The notes under the pieces are model-generated. The model had not been told where the DNA came from. It did not search any database and saw only the letters and a program-made list of their open reading frames with translations. Of a DNA stretch of 64,000 bases, positions 1 to 9,174 are shown piece by piece; position 1 is the stretch's first letter, and every line of letters begins with the position of its first letter. The DNA lies in NCBI RefSeq assembly GCF_026343955.1, contig NZ_JAPKNI010000007.1:124001-188000 (forward strand), given 5' to 3'. The stretch comes from Kaistia defluvii (GTDB taxonomy: Bacteria > Pseudomonadota > Alphaproteobacteria > Rhizobiales > Kaistiaceae). A program made the position numbers and the translations under genes.

Positions 1-625
1 GGATGTTGATCATCACATAGCGATCGCCGAGGAAGCCCGACATGGAACGCAGCCGGACCAGATTGGTCTGCAGCTGACCGAGGCGGACATCGGCCGGGAC
101 GTTCATCATGTTGATGGTCGACTGGCCGGCGACGCCGTCGGCCGGCAGGCCGTGACGGGCCTGGAAGCGGCGGAGCCCGGCGTCGACATAGGAATCGAAG
201 GTCTGCGAATTGCCGGCGCCCGCGGCGAGATCGCCGGAAACGGTCAGGCGCTGGCGCAGGATGACGACGTTCGGGTCCTTGAGGCCGAGGCTGAGCTTCT
301 TGTCGGCCGGAACCATCGGCCAACCGCCGCGGGCGACGATGTCGGTGTAATTCTGGATCGCATATTCCACGGCCTGCGCCGTGTCGGGCGACAGGATTGG
401 CGCCGAGGTGCGGACCGAGGCGGCTCCGTTCGAGGCGGCATCAAATCCGTCCGACCAGTCGCCGCGGCCACTCTGCAGCACCTGGTTGATCGGATCGACA
501 TCCTGCGCGAACGCGGCGAGCGGCATCGCGACCGATGCGGCGAGCGCGCCGGCGATCGAGCGCAAGGCGCCCCGGCGCGTCATGGCGGTGGCAGGAAGGA
601 GAGTGGTGTTCTTTGATCCGGTCAT
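1..625 (-). CDS. L,D-transpeptidase family protein, N-terminal part (runs off the left edge)
   Basis: Translating the minus strand from the ATG at 625 gives about 208 residues with no stop, so the 3' end lies outside the window. Residues 1-40 form an export signal; an in-frame second ATG at 583 begins MTRRGALRS, which resembles a twin-arginine motif and is an equally good start. At about residues 85-150 there is a peptidoglycan-binding module (VVILRQRL, LRRFQARHGLPADGVAG, STINMMNV), as in YcbB-like L,D-transpeptidases that make 3-3 crosslinks in the periplasm. The catalytic YkuD domain is not visible. The next gene upstream on the same strand is an LdtR-like MarR regulator. In Liberibacter and Sinorhizobium LdtR is known to control a neighbouring L,D-transpeptidase gene (ldtP), so this is probably that orthologue; the pairing is inference from context. 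Confidence 0.82.
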   Translation of the reverse strand, partial: MTGSKNTTLLPATAMTRRGALRSIAGALAASVAMPLAAFAQDVDPINQVLQSGRGDWSDGFDAASNGAASVRTSAPILSPDTAQAVEYAIQNYTDIVARGGWPMVPADKKLSLGLKDPNVVILRQRLTVSGDLAAGAGNSQTFDSYVDAGLRRFQARHGLPADGVAGQSTINMMNVPADVRLGQLQTNLVRLRSMSGFLGDRYVMINI

Positions 626-924
626 GTCGATACTTCTGGAAGCTCGCTGGTACAGGGAGCCCGCGACCTTCGTCGCCCGCTCCCGATCTTCGACTGCGGC
701 TCGTACGCGCCGCGAACCCTGAAACACATCTGCTACAACCGGCCTGATGAACCACGCCGCAGGCCGTCTCCATACAGCCGATCCCGGCACAGGACACGGC
801 CCGATCCGTATGTCTTTGGGTTTCATGGCAGTATGGCGCTTTCATGTCACAGCGCTGCATTGCAGCACCGCTCCACCATGTTGCATCGCGATGGTTACCG
901 CCGCGTTCATAACCCCCGAACGTG
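626..924. promoter_or_regulatory. Upstream region of the L,D-transpeptidase gene with an operator-like palindrome
   Basis: This gene-free stretch of about 300 bp separates the ldtR terminator from the transpeptidase start. It holds a perfect inverted repeat at 854-866 (gctgca-t-tgcagc, 6-bp arms). It is followed closely by another partly self-complementary run near 881-894 (ttgcatcgcgatgg). Palindromes of this size suit a winged-helix dimer such as the MarR protein encoded next door. No confident -35/-10 pair was identified. Short reading frames here have no credible coding features. Confidence 0.4.
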
Positions 925-957
925 CAAAAGCCCCGGCAGGGGCGGCCGGGGCTTTTG
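925..957 (-). terminator. Rho-independent terminator after ldtR
   Basis: Perfect 12-bp inverted repeat: caaaagccccgg at 925-936 pairs with ccggggcttttg at 946-957, loop of 9 nt. It lies 22 bp beyond the ldtR stop codon, with A/T runs at both stem bases, so it could work in either direction. Confidence 0.8.
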
Positions 958-978
958 GAAGGTCAGGACAGTCCGTTC

Positions 979-1518
979 TCAGAGGCGATACAGGATCTGG
1001 TCGGTCCAGAAGCGCTCGAGGCGCTGCAGCGACCGGTTGAGCTGCTGGAAGTCGTCGACCGCGATGCCGCCGACCTGCTCGATCGACTTCATGTGGCGCT
1101 CATAGACGCCGCCGACGATCGCGGCGACTTGCTGGCCCTTCTCGGTCAGGCTGACGCGGACCGAACGGCGATCCATCCGCGAACGCTGGTGATGGATGTA
1201 GCCCATCTCGACCAGCTTCTTGAGATTGTAGGAGACGTTGGAACCAAGATAGTAGCCGCGGGTGCGCAGTTCGCCGGCGGTCAGTTCGGCGTCGCCGATG
1301 TTGAACAGCAGCAGCGCCTGGACGCTATTGATGTCGGAGCGACCTTCGCGGTCGAACTCGTCCTTGACGACATCGAGAAGGCGGCGATGCAGGCGCTCGA
1401 CGAGCGTTACAGCCTCCATGTAAAGCGGCTTGAGTTCCGAAGTAGACTGGGGCTTGGCGACCGTTTCGACTGCCCGCATTGCGCTGATCATCTTCTCTGC
1501 CTCTTGGTTCCGCGGCAA
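979..1518 (-). CDS. ldtR: MarR family regulator, LdtR-like
   Basis: A 179-residue winged-helix regulator. Residues about 45-150 carry the MarR core: a helix-turn-helix followed by the basic wing (SRMDRRSVRVSLTEKG), flanked by dimerisation helices. The long N-terminal helix and the overall sequence match the Rhizobiales LdtR group, known from Liberibacter asiaticus as a regulator of an L,D-transpeptidase gene and of osmotic tolerance. Here the same-strand downstream gene is an L,D-transpeptidase, which agrees with that role. A strong terminator (925-957) separates the two genes, so they probably have separate promoters, with LdtR acting at the palindrome near 854-866. A generic MarR repressor remains possible, but the neighbourhood favours LdtR. 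Confidence 0.87.
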   Translation of the reverse strand: MPRNQEAEKMISAMRAVETVAKPQSTSELKPLYMEAVTLVERLHRRLLDVVKDEFDREGRSDINSVQALLLFNIGDAELTAGELRTRGYYLGSNVSYNLKKLVEMGYIHHQRSRMDRRSVRVSLTEKGQQVAAIVGGVYERHMKSIEQVGGIAVDDFQQLNRSLQRLERFWTDQILYRL

Positions 1519-1661
1519 GTATTGTTCTCACCTCATGACAACGGAACTTATAGGCGGCATTTGAAAATCATCTTAAGGATCAGGCTTAACGTCTGCTTAC
1601 CTCGCAAGTTGGCATTCGAAACGGTTCTTATCGTTAAAAACTTACTATCCGGCCCGTGCGA

Positions 1662-1680
1662 AGCCAGGCGACGCCTGGCT
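1662..1680 (-). terminator. Hairpin after the DUF6163 gene
   Basis: agccaggcg at 1662-1670 and cgcctggct at 1672-1680 are exact inverted repeats immediately after the stop at 1682. The real loop would have to open one base pair. There is no long T run on the minus strand, so it is a weak or Rho-assisted terminator at best. Confidence 0.45.
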
Positions 1681-1681
1681 T

Positions 1682-2104
1682 TCAGCCGGCGGCCGCTTCG
1701 TGCCGCCGGCTCATGACCAGCAGTCCAACGAACACCAGCAGTGACACGACATGGAAGGAAACGATCAGCCAGTCGAAGCCGAACGTGTCGGCGAACACCG
1801 TGTGCATCGCCACTTCGAACATCGCGATATAGACCCAGATCACATTGCCCCAGGCGACCCGCATCCACAGGCCCACGGCCGCGACGAGGTCGACGACGGC
1901 GAGGTTGATGGTGACGAACCTCCACTGGTTCGACATCGTCTCCAGGCTCCAGCCATCATCCTGGAACACGCCGGCGATATAGAGCCAGTGCCGCAGCCCG
2001 AGCAGCAGCAGGATGGCCGCCACGCCCCGCAGATAGACGTTCAGCGCCAGATCATAGGGATTGTCCGGCTCGCTGGGGAGCTGGGTGACTTCATTGTCCA
2101 TCAT
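1682..2104 (-). CDS. DUF6163 family integral membrane protein
   Basis: A 140-residue protein with a short hydrophilic N-terminus and four likely membrane helices, at about residues 24-45 (LRGVAAILLLLGLRHWLY), 62-82, 86-106 and 112-132 (VVSLLVFVGLLVM). It resembles the alphaproteobacterial family catalogued as DUF6163, which has no known function. Its ATG overlaps the stop of the upstream 3-hydroxyisobutyryl-CoA hydrolase (ATGA at 2101-2104), so the two are translationally coupled. A hairpin follows the stop. The context does not show whether it works with the hydrolase or simply shares its transcript. Confidence 0.75.
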   Translation of the reverse strand: MMDNEVTQLPSEPDNPYDLALNVYLRGVAAILLLLGLRHWLYIAGVFQDDGWSLETMSNQWRFVTINLAVVDLVAAVGLWMRVAWGNVIWVYIAMFEVAMHTVFADTFGFDWLIVSFHVVSLLVFVGLLVMSRRHEAAAG

Positions 2105-3141
2105 GGCAGCGGAATGTCTCCGTCGAGGGGAGCCACGAAGTGCCCTTCGATCACGCCCGGGTCAACTGCATCCAGCGTAGCAGGGTTCCAGCGCGGCGAC
2201 TGATCCTTGTCGACCAGAGCCGCCCGCACGCCTTCATAGAAGTCGTGCCCGTCGAGGATCGCGTTGGCGATGCGCCAATCGAGCCGGATGCAGTCTTCGA
2301 AGGCGAGCTCGCCGGCGGCGCGGATCTGCCGCAGCGCGATCCGCAGGCTGGTCGGTGATTTGCCCCGGATCGCGGCGGCCGTGCCGCCGCCCCAATCCGC
2401 CAGCGGCCCCTGCAGGGCGTCCAGCCGGGCCAGGATCGATTCGACCGAGCCGGTGGCGAAGACGGCCTCAATGGCGGGGGCCAGCGAACCGAGCGTTTCC
2501 GGCGCCGCCGGCTCGGCAAACTCGGAGATCACAGCGTCAACATCCTCCGCCTCGCCTAGGCGGGCGACGATGGTGTCAAAGGCGGCGGCGGGCGCGGCAT
2601 GGGTCGCAATGCCGGCATGGATCGCATCGCCGCGCGCGAGACGGATGGCGCCAAGCGCGCAATAGAGCCCGACCTGGCTCGGCATGCGCGAGAGGAAGAA
2701 GCTGGAACCGACATCCGGGAAGAAGCCGATGCCGGTTTCCGGCATGGCGAATACGGCCTTCTCGGCGAAGACGCGGTGCGAGCCGTGCACCGAAATGCCG
2801 GCGCCGCCGCCCATGACATAACCATCGACCATCGCGACATAGGGCTTGGGAAACGCCTTGATCGCGGCATTCAGCCGATATTCCGCCTCGAAGAACGCCT
2901 TCTGCGCGGAAGATCCCCGCCCGGCCTCGTAGACGGCGCGGATGTCGCCACCGGCGCAGAAGGCGCGGCCGACCGCCCGCACGATGACGAGGCGGATCTC
3001 CGGATCGCTCCGCCAGCCTTCAAGTGTCTGGGCGAGCGCGGTCACCATTCGATGTGACAGGGCATTGAGCGCGCCCGGGCGGTTCAGCGTGACGAGGCCG
3101 GCATGTCCCCGGCGTTCGAAAAGGATCTCTGGCTCAGCCAT
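2101..3141 (-). CDS. 3-hydroxyisobutyryl-CoA hydrolase (enoyl-CoA hydratase/isomerase superfamily)
   Basis: A 346-residue crotonase-fold protein of the ECH_2 type. Visible motifs are the CoA-binding oxyanion segment AFCAGGDI (about residues 60-67), MGGGAGIS, and the HIBYL-CoA hydrolase signature MPETGIGFFPDVGSS, whose Glu and Asp correspond to catalytic acids in the human enzyme. The C-terminal block DFYEGVRAALVDKDQSPRW is also typical of this subfamily rather than of true enoyl-CoA hydratases, which are about 260 residues long. The enzyme hydrolyses 3-hydroxyisobutyryl-CoA in the cytoplasmic valine degradation pathway. It is the first gene of a two-gene unit with the DUF6163 gene, and it is divergent from the CorC-like gene. 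Confidence 0.9.
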   Translation of the reverse strand: MAEPEILFERRGHAGLVTLNRPGALNALSHRMVTALAQTLEGWRSDPEIRLVIVRAVGRAFCAGGDIRAVYEAGRGSSAQKAFFEAEYRLNAAIKAFPKPYVAMVDGYVMGGGAGISVHGSHRVFAEKAVFAMPETGIGFFPDVGSSFFLSRMPSQVGLYCALGAIRLARGDAIHAGIATHAAPAAAFDTIVARLGEAEDVDAVISEFAEPAAPETLGSLAPAIEAVFATGSVESILARLDALQGPLADWGGGTAAAIRGKSPTSLRIALRQIRAAGELAFEDCIRLDWRIANAILDGHDFYEGVRAALVDKDQSPRWNPATLDAVDPGVIEGHFVAPLDGDIPLP

Positions 3142-3439
3142 CTTGCCTCCGGCGCGCGAAGCGTGGATCGTAAGCCGGACATAGGGAGGGGCAAGGGCGC
3201 TTGGCCCGCCGTCCCCACCTCATTCGGTACAGGCTGCAATTTCCGCGATGCGGCGATGGAAGCATCTCTCCGCTGGCGAGAACTCGCGGCGTTCGATATG
3301 ATCGCCGCCATGTCGAGATAGCGTATGCGAAGCTTTGCTCTGGAGCGGGACCTTGTGGTTCGGCTTGCCAGTCCTTTTTTCCATGTCCAAACGGATAAGA
3401 TGGTGCCCTTTTCAATGATTGCCGCGCGCTAAACGACAC

Positions 3440-4732
3440 ATGCCCTGGCAAGACCTTCTGATCATCGCTGTGTTGATCGCTTTCAACGGCTTCTTTGCGC
3501 TTTCCGAGATCGCCGTCGTTTCATCCCGCCCTGCCCGACTGCAGTTCATGGCCAGCGAAGGGGTCGGCGGCGCCACCGCCGCGCTCAAGCTGGCGGAGGA
3601 CCCAACCGGCTTCCTGTCGGCGGTGCAGATCGGCATCACCCTGGTAGCGATCCTGTCGGGCGCTTTTGGCGAGGCCGCGCTCGCGACGCCGCTGAACGAC
3701 TTCCTGCTCTATGAATTCCCGAGCCTCGGCGACCGCGCCTCGACCATCGCGACGGTCATCGTGGTCGTCGGCCTCGCCTATTTCTCGCTGATCGCGGGCG
3801 AGCTGGTGCCGAAGCGCCTGGCGCTGACCAATCCCGAGCGGCTTGCCTGCTTCGTGGCGCGGCCGGTCGGACTGCTGGCGCGCGTGGCCCTGCCGATCGT
3901 CTGGTTCCTGCGCCTCTCGACCAACACCGTGCTGCGCCTTCTCGGCAAGCAGGAGAATGACGAGCGCGGCGTCACCGAGGAAGAGGTCAAGACCATGATC
4001 GCGGAAGGCACCGAGGCAGGCGTCTTCCATCAGGCCGAGCGCGATATGATCGAGGCGGTGATCCGCGTCGCCGACCGCTCGGTCCGCACCATCATGGTCG
4101 CCCGACCGGACGTGGTCTGGCTCGACATCGAGGATTCGCCCAGCGACATCCGCGACGCCGTGATCGAATCCGGCCATTCGCGCTTTCCCGTCAGCCGTGG
4201 CGAGATCGACGCGGTGATCGGCATCGTCCACGCCAAGGACCTGCTGGAGCAGATCTACAAGGGCCAGACCGTCGACCTGACGCCGGTCATCCGCGAGCCG
4301 CTCTATGTCGACGAGCGCATGCCGATCCTGAAGGTGCTCGACCGATTCAAGACGTCGAACGTCCACATGGCCGTCGTGCTCGACGAGTATGGCAGCTTCC
4401 AGGGCGTCGTGACGCCGATGGACATCCTGACCGCGATTGCCGGCGACATGCCCGAACACGAGGGCGATGACGTCCCGGACGCCACCCAGCGCGCCGACGG
4501 ATCCTGGCTGATCGACGGCAGCGCCCCGATCGACAGCGTCGAACGCACGCTGGCGCTGAAGCTGGTCGACAGCGACGAGGATTTCGCCACCATGGCCGGC
4601 TTCATGCTGAACCATTTCGGCCACATCCCGGTGCCGGGCGAGTTGTTCAGCTATGAGGGCTGGATCTTCGAGGTGGTTGACCTCGACGGCCGGCGGATCG
4701 ACAAGGTTCTCGTCCGAAAGAGCGACAGCTAG
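3440..4732 (+). CDS. CNNM/CorC-type hemolysin family membrane protein
   Basis: About 430 residues. Residues 1-150 form a DUF21/CNNM transmembrane domain with several helices (LLIIAVLIAFNGFFALSEIAVVSS, GFLSAVQIGITLVAILSG). A CBS-domain pair follows at about 205-330 (IMVARPDVVWLDIEDS, FKTSNVHMAVVLDEYGSFQGVVT), then a C-terminal CorC_HlyC domain at about 345-425. Such proteins are inner-membrane factors linked to Mg2+/Co2+ homeostasis; the hemolysin name is historical. A TTG codon at 3419 would add seven residues, but the ATG at 3440 gives the normal N-terminus. It is followed by hemB on the same strand after 96 bp. Confidence 0.87.
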   Translation: MPWQDLLIIAVLIAFNGFFALSEIAVVSSRPARLQFMASEGVGGATAALKLAEDPTGFLSAVQIGITLVAILSGAFGEAALATPLNDFLLYEFPSLGDRASTIATVIVVVGLAYFSLIAGELVPKRLALTNPERLACFVARPVGLLARVALPIVWFLRLSTNTVLRLLGKQENDERGVTEEEVKTMIAEGTEAGVFHQAERDMIEAVIRVADRSVRTIMVARPDVVWLDIEDSPSDIRDAVIESGHSRFPVSRGEIDAVIGIVHAKDLLEQIYKGQTVDLTPVIREPLYVDERMPILKVLDRFKTSNVHMAVVLDEYGSFQGVVTPMDILTAIAGDMPEHEGDDVPDATQRADGSWLIDGSAPIDSVERTLALKLVDSDEDFATMAGFMLNHFGHIPVPGELFSYEGWIFEVVDLDGRRIDKVLVRKSDS

Positions 4733-4795
4733 GCCGCTCCGTCTCATCCGGAGGCGCGACAGTGCGGCGCTTGCCGCCGGTTTTTCCGGTGCTAA

Positions 4796-5848
<1,053 letters not shown>

Positions 5849-5861
5849 ACGGGCCGCGCGA

Positions 5862-7238
5862 ATGAGGGGGGCGGTACGATCGGCCGCGATCGCGGCGCTC
5901 CTCTTCTGCGCGGCCGCGCTGCTTTCCGCCTGCGGCGAGATCGACCGCCAGCAGGCACGGATCTGCGTCGCGGTCGCGACCGCCGTGGCGCCGGAAAACC
6001 AGAAGGTCACCATCCAGTCGGTGATCCCGCTTACCGGCGTGAGCCATGCGGTCCGGGTCAATTACAGCGTCCCCAGCATGCCGCTGCCTCTCTATGTCGA
6101 CTGCGCCTTTGGCGGGGGCACGCTGGAGATGGGCCGGCGCGACGTCATCGGCGTGCGCGGCTATGACGGCGCGCTCTCCGAGCGGCAATTGCTGACCCTC
6201 TATCGCTGGTTCCTGTCCAGCGACGATGCCATTGCACGCGCCGTCGCCGAGACCAACTGGCAGCCATCCAGCATCCAGCTCCTCTCCTGGGCACCGCCCA
6301 AGGCGGTCGGCTTCGCACTCCAGCAGCTCACCAACATTCTGGCGCTCGCGGCGCTCTATTCGCCGCTGGCGCTCGCCTATGCCCTGGTCTACGGCCTGAT
6401 CCGCCGCATCAACATGGCGTTCGGCCAGATCGCCGTCATCGGCGGCTATGGCGCGCTGTTCGGCATACTGGCGGCGGGCGGCATTCCGTCCTTCGGGCTG
6501 CTTGCCACTGTGGCGCTGGCGATCGCCAGCGCGATCGGCCTGGCTGCGCTCTGGGGCTGGCTGGTCGGACGGACGGTCGTTTCGCCGCTGGAGGGGCGGC
6601 CGGACCGCGCCTTCATCATCGCCACGATCGGGCTCGGCATCGCGCTCTCGGAAATGCTGCGCCTGACCCAGGGCGCGCGCGACATCTGGATCGAGCCGAT
6701 CCTGGAAACGCCGGTCACGCTCACCGGGGGTGACTTTCCGGTCGTCATCCCGGAAATGCGCCTGCTGATCATCGCCTCGGCCCTGATCATCCTGCCGGCC
6801 GTGCTCGCCTTCATGCGGGTCTCGCGCTTTGGCCGCGCCTGGCGCGCCGTGGCGGATGACCGGGTCATGGCGCGCCTCGCCGGCATCCATACGTCGGCTG
6901 TCACGGCGACGACGATGGTGCTGGCATCGGTCCTGACGGCCGGCGGCGGTCTCGTCATGGCCTTCAGCTATGGCACCATCAGCTTCTCGGCGGGGCTGAT
7001 GGTCGGCCTGAAGGCGCTGCTGGCCAGCCTGGTTGGCGGCGCGGGTTCGCTCGTCGGCGCCGTGCTCGGCGGCCTGCTGATCGCCACGCTCGAAACGCTC
7101 TGGTCCGCCTATTTCGAATCGACCTCGCGCGACATCGTCGTTCTCTCCGTCCTCACCCTGCTCTTCCTGCTGCGTCCCAACGGCCTGCTTGGCCTGGGCC
7201 AGGCGCTGGAAGAGGGGCGCGGGACGCGCCTGTCCTGA
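5862..7238 (+). CDS. Branched-chain amino-acid ABC permease (LivH-like) with a lipoprotein-like N-terminal domain
   Basis: A 458-residue protein with two parts in one frame. Residues 1-24 form a lipoprotein signal ending in a lipobox (LLSAC), then about 110 soluble residues with no recognised domain. Residues about 145-450 are a LivH/BPD_transp_2 permease: many membrane helices, the typical INMAFGQIAVIGGY, FSYGTISFSAGLMVGLKALLASLVGGAGSLVGAVLGG and the C-terminal LLFLLRPNGLLG. LivH permeases normally work with LivM, two ATPases and a periplasmic binding protein; none of these is encoded nearby. The gene starts 13 bp after hemB and is followed 14 bp later by threonine ammonia-lyase, the entry enzyme of isoleucine synthesis, so a link to branched-chain amino acids is plausible. 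The role of the N-terminal part is unknown. Confidence 0.8.
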   Translation: MRGAVRSAAIAALLFCAAALLSACGEIDRQQARICVAVATAVAPENQKVTIQSVIPLTGVSHAVRVNYSVPSMPLPLYVDCAFGGGTLEMGRRDVIGVRGYDGALSERQLLTLYRWFLSSDDAIARAVAETNWQPSSIQLLSWAPPKAVGFALQQLTNILALAALYSPLALAYALVYGLIRRINMAFGQIAVIGGYGALFGILAAGGIPSFGLLATVALAIASAIGLAALWGWLVGRTVVSPLEGRPDRAFIIATIGLGIALSEMLRLTQGARDIWIEPILETPVTLTGGDFPVVIPEMRLLIIASALIILPAVLAFMRVSRFGRAWRAVADDRVMARLAGIHTSAVTATTMVLASVLTAGGGLVMAFSYGTISFSAGLMVGLKALLASLVGGAGSLVGAVLGGLLIATLETLWSAYFESTSRDIVVLSVLTLLFLLRPNGLLGLGQALEEGRGTRLS

Positions 7239-7252
7239 TCCCCGGAGGCTCC

Positions 7253-8500
7253 ATGCCCGACGCATCCAAGACCCCCTCGCCGGCCCGCGCGATTCCCACG
7301 CTGGATGACATTCGCGACGCGGCGCGGCTGATCGATGGCGTCCTGATCCGGACGCCCTTCCTGCCCGCCCCGCGCCTGTCGCGGCTGACGGGCGCCGAGG
7401 TCTACGTCAAATACGAGAACCTGCAGGTTACCTCGGCCTTCAAGGAGCGCGGCGCTCTGGTCAAGCTTCTGTCGCTAACCCCAGAGGAACGCGCCAATGG
7501 CGTCGTCGCCATGTCGGCCGGCAACCATGCCCAGGCCGTCGCCTATCACGCCCAGCGGCTCGGCATCCCCGCCACCATCGTCATGCCGAAGACGACGCCC
7601 TTCGTGAAGATCGAGGCGACGCAGGCTTTCGGGGCAAAGGTCGTGGTCGAGGGCGAGACGCTGGCCGCCTGCCAGCAGATCGCCGCCAGCATTGCCAACG
7701 AGACCGGCGCAGTCTGGGTCCATCCCTATGACGACCCGCATGTCATCCGTGGTCAGGGCACGATCGCGCTCGAGATGATCGAGGACGGGCCGAAACTGGA
7801 TTGCATCCTGGTGCCGGTCGGCGGCGGCGGCCTGATCGGCGGCATTGCCATCGCCACCAAGGCACTTTCGCCCGACACGGAGATCATTGGCGTCGAGACC
7901 GAGCTCTACCCCTCGATGCGGGCGGCCCTCGACGGGGTCGAAGGCGAATGCGGCGGCAACACGCTCGCGGAGGGCATCGCCGTCAAGAATGTCGGCGTCC
8001 TGACGCTCGAGATCGCCCGGCGCTTCGTCGACGACGTCGTGCTGGTGTCGGAGACAACGATCGAACGTGCCGTGAACGCTTATCTGACACTGCAGAAGAC
8101 GATGGCGGAAGGCGCCGGCGCCGCCGGTCTCGCCGCGATGCTGGCCGATCCAGACCGTTTCCGCGGGCAGCGCGTCGGACTGGTACTGTGCGGCGGCAAC
8201 ATCGATCCACGCCTCGCCGCCTCGATCATGGTGCGCGAACTGGCGCGGTCCGAGCGCATTGTCGCCGTCCGCATGACCATTCCCGACCGGCCGGGCGTGC
8301 TGGCCGACATCGCCCAGACGATCGGCAATTGCGGCGGCAACATCCTCGAAGTCTCGCACCACCGCCACCTGCTGACGGTGCCGGTCAAGGGCGCCAGCCT
8401 CGACGTCACGATCGAAACACACGGGCCCGAGCATGCGGGCGAGATCGTCGCCGCGCTGGAGGCGCGCCAGTATTCGGTGGAGCGCATGGATCCTCCCTGA
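7253..8500 (+). CDS. ilvA: Threonine ammonia-lyase with C-terminal ACT-like domain
   Basis: A 415-residue PLP enzyme of fold type II that deaminates L-threonine to 2-oxobutanoate. The PLP lysine is Lys64 in TSAFKERGAL. The phosphate-binding loop VPVGGGGLIGG lies at about residues 185-195, and SAGNHAQAVA is the usual N-terminal motif. Residues about 335-412 form a single ACT-like domain (VRMTIPDRPGVLADIAQTI), which would allow allosteric control. With cimA in the same window the cell may have two routes to 2-oxobutanoate, so this enzyme could be biosynthetic or catabolic (TdcB-like). The 14-bp gap behind the LivH-like gene suggests one transcript. Confidence 0.9.
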   Translation: MPDASKTPSPARAIPTLDDIRDAARLIDGVLIRTPFLPAPRLSRLTGAEVYVKYENLQVTSAFKERGALVKLLSLTPEERANGVVAMSAGNHAQAVAYHAQRLGIPATIVMPKTTPFVKIEATQAFGAKVVVEGETLAACQQIAASIANETGAVWVHPYDDPHVIRGQGTIALEMIEDGPKLDCILVPVGGGGLIGGIAIATKALSPDTEIIGVETELYPSMRAALDGVEGECGGNTLAEGIAVKNVGVLTLEIARRFVDDVVLVSETTIERAVNAYLTLQKTMAEGAGAAGLAAMLADPDRFRGQRVGLVLCGGNIDPRLAASIMVRELARSERIVAVRMTIPDRPGVLADIAQTIGNCGGNILEVSHHRHLLTVPVKGASLDVTIETHGPEHAGEIVAALEARQYSVERMDPP

Positions 8501-8587
8501 TCCCGGGAAGCATCGCGGAGCGACTTCTTGTATGAAGAACCGGCATTGCCCATCTATTCGAGCATGGGACAGTACCAGGAAATCGAC

Positions 8588-9088
8588 ATGACGCACTATG
8601 ACGACGCCTATCGCTATAATGGCATGGTCTTCGACCCGGTGCGCGAACCGGAACTCTTCGACGGCGTGCTGTCGAAGCGCTTTTTCGCGTTCATCATCGA
8701 CGCCATTCTGGTCGGCGTTTTCCTGCTGATCGCCTCGTTGGTGATCATCGCGATGGGCGTCTTCACGCTCGGCATCGCCTGGCTGCTGTTCGGCCTGCCG
8801 TTGTTCGCCATCGTGGCCCTGCTCTATGTCGGTCTGACGTTGGGCGGCCCCAAGGCGGCCACGCCCGGCATGCGCATGGCCGGCGTCACGATCCGCAGCA
8901 CCGACGGCCAGCGCATCGGCCCGATCATCGCCGCCGCGCATTCGCTGATCTTCTGGTTCTCGGTCTCGGTGCTGACGCCGCTGGTCCTGCTGGTTGGGCT
9001 GTTTTCCAACCGCAAGCGCCTGCTGCAGGACATGCTGCTCGGCACCGTGATCCTCAACGCCGGCCCGCTGACGCGCACCCGGCGCTGA
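8588..9088 (+). CDS. RDD family integral membrane protein
   Basis: About 166 residues from the ATG at 8588, chosen because an AGGA lies seven bases upstream; earlier in-frame starts at 8528 (TTG) and 8564 lack that spacing. The RDD domain begins with KRFFAFIIDAILVGVFLL and has three membrane helices, at about residues 32-60, 64-84 and 115-140, with the typical GPKAATPGMRMAGV loop. Function is unknown for most RDD proteins; some act in ion or metabolite transport. It lies between ilvA and bpt on the same strand, a neighbourhood common in Rhizobiales. Confidence 0.85.
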   Translation: MTHYDDAYRYNGMVFDPVREPELFDGVLSKRFFAFIIDAILVGVFLLIASLVIIAMGVFTLGIAWLLFGLPLFAIVALLYVGLTLGGPKAATPGMRMAGVTIRSTDGQRIGPIIAAAHSLIFWFSVSVLTPLVLLVGLFSNRKRLLQDMLLGTVILNAGPLTRTRR

Positions 9089-9174
9089 TTGTCTTCCATC
9101 AGAATTCCCTTTGGGCACCGGGCGCAGGCGTATTATCGTTGCTGCATGCCTGAATCGTCCGGGCCCGTTGTGCG

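Noticed and set aside
6970-7250. Attenuator or T-box leader before the threonine ammonia-lyase gene
   Set aside because: The gene starts 14 bp after the permease stop, leaving no room for a leader; no T-box or leader peptide rich in Ile or Val was seen.
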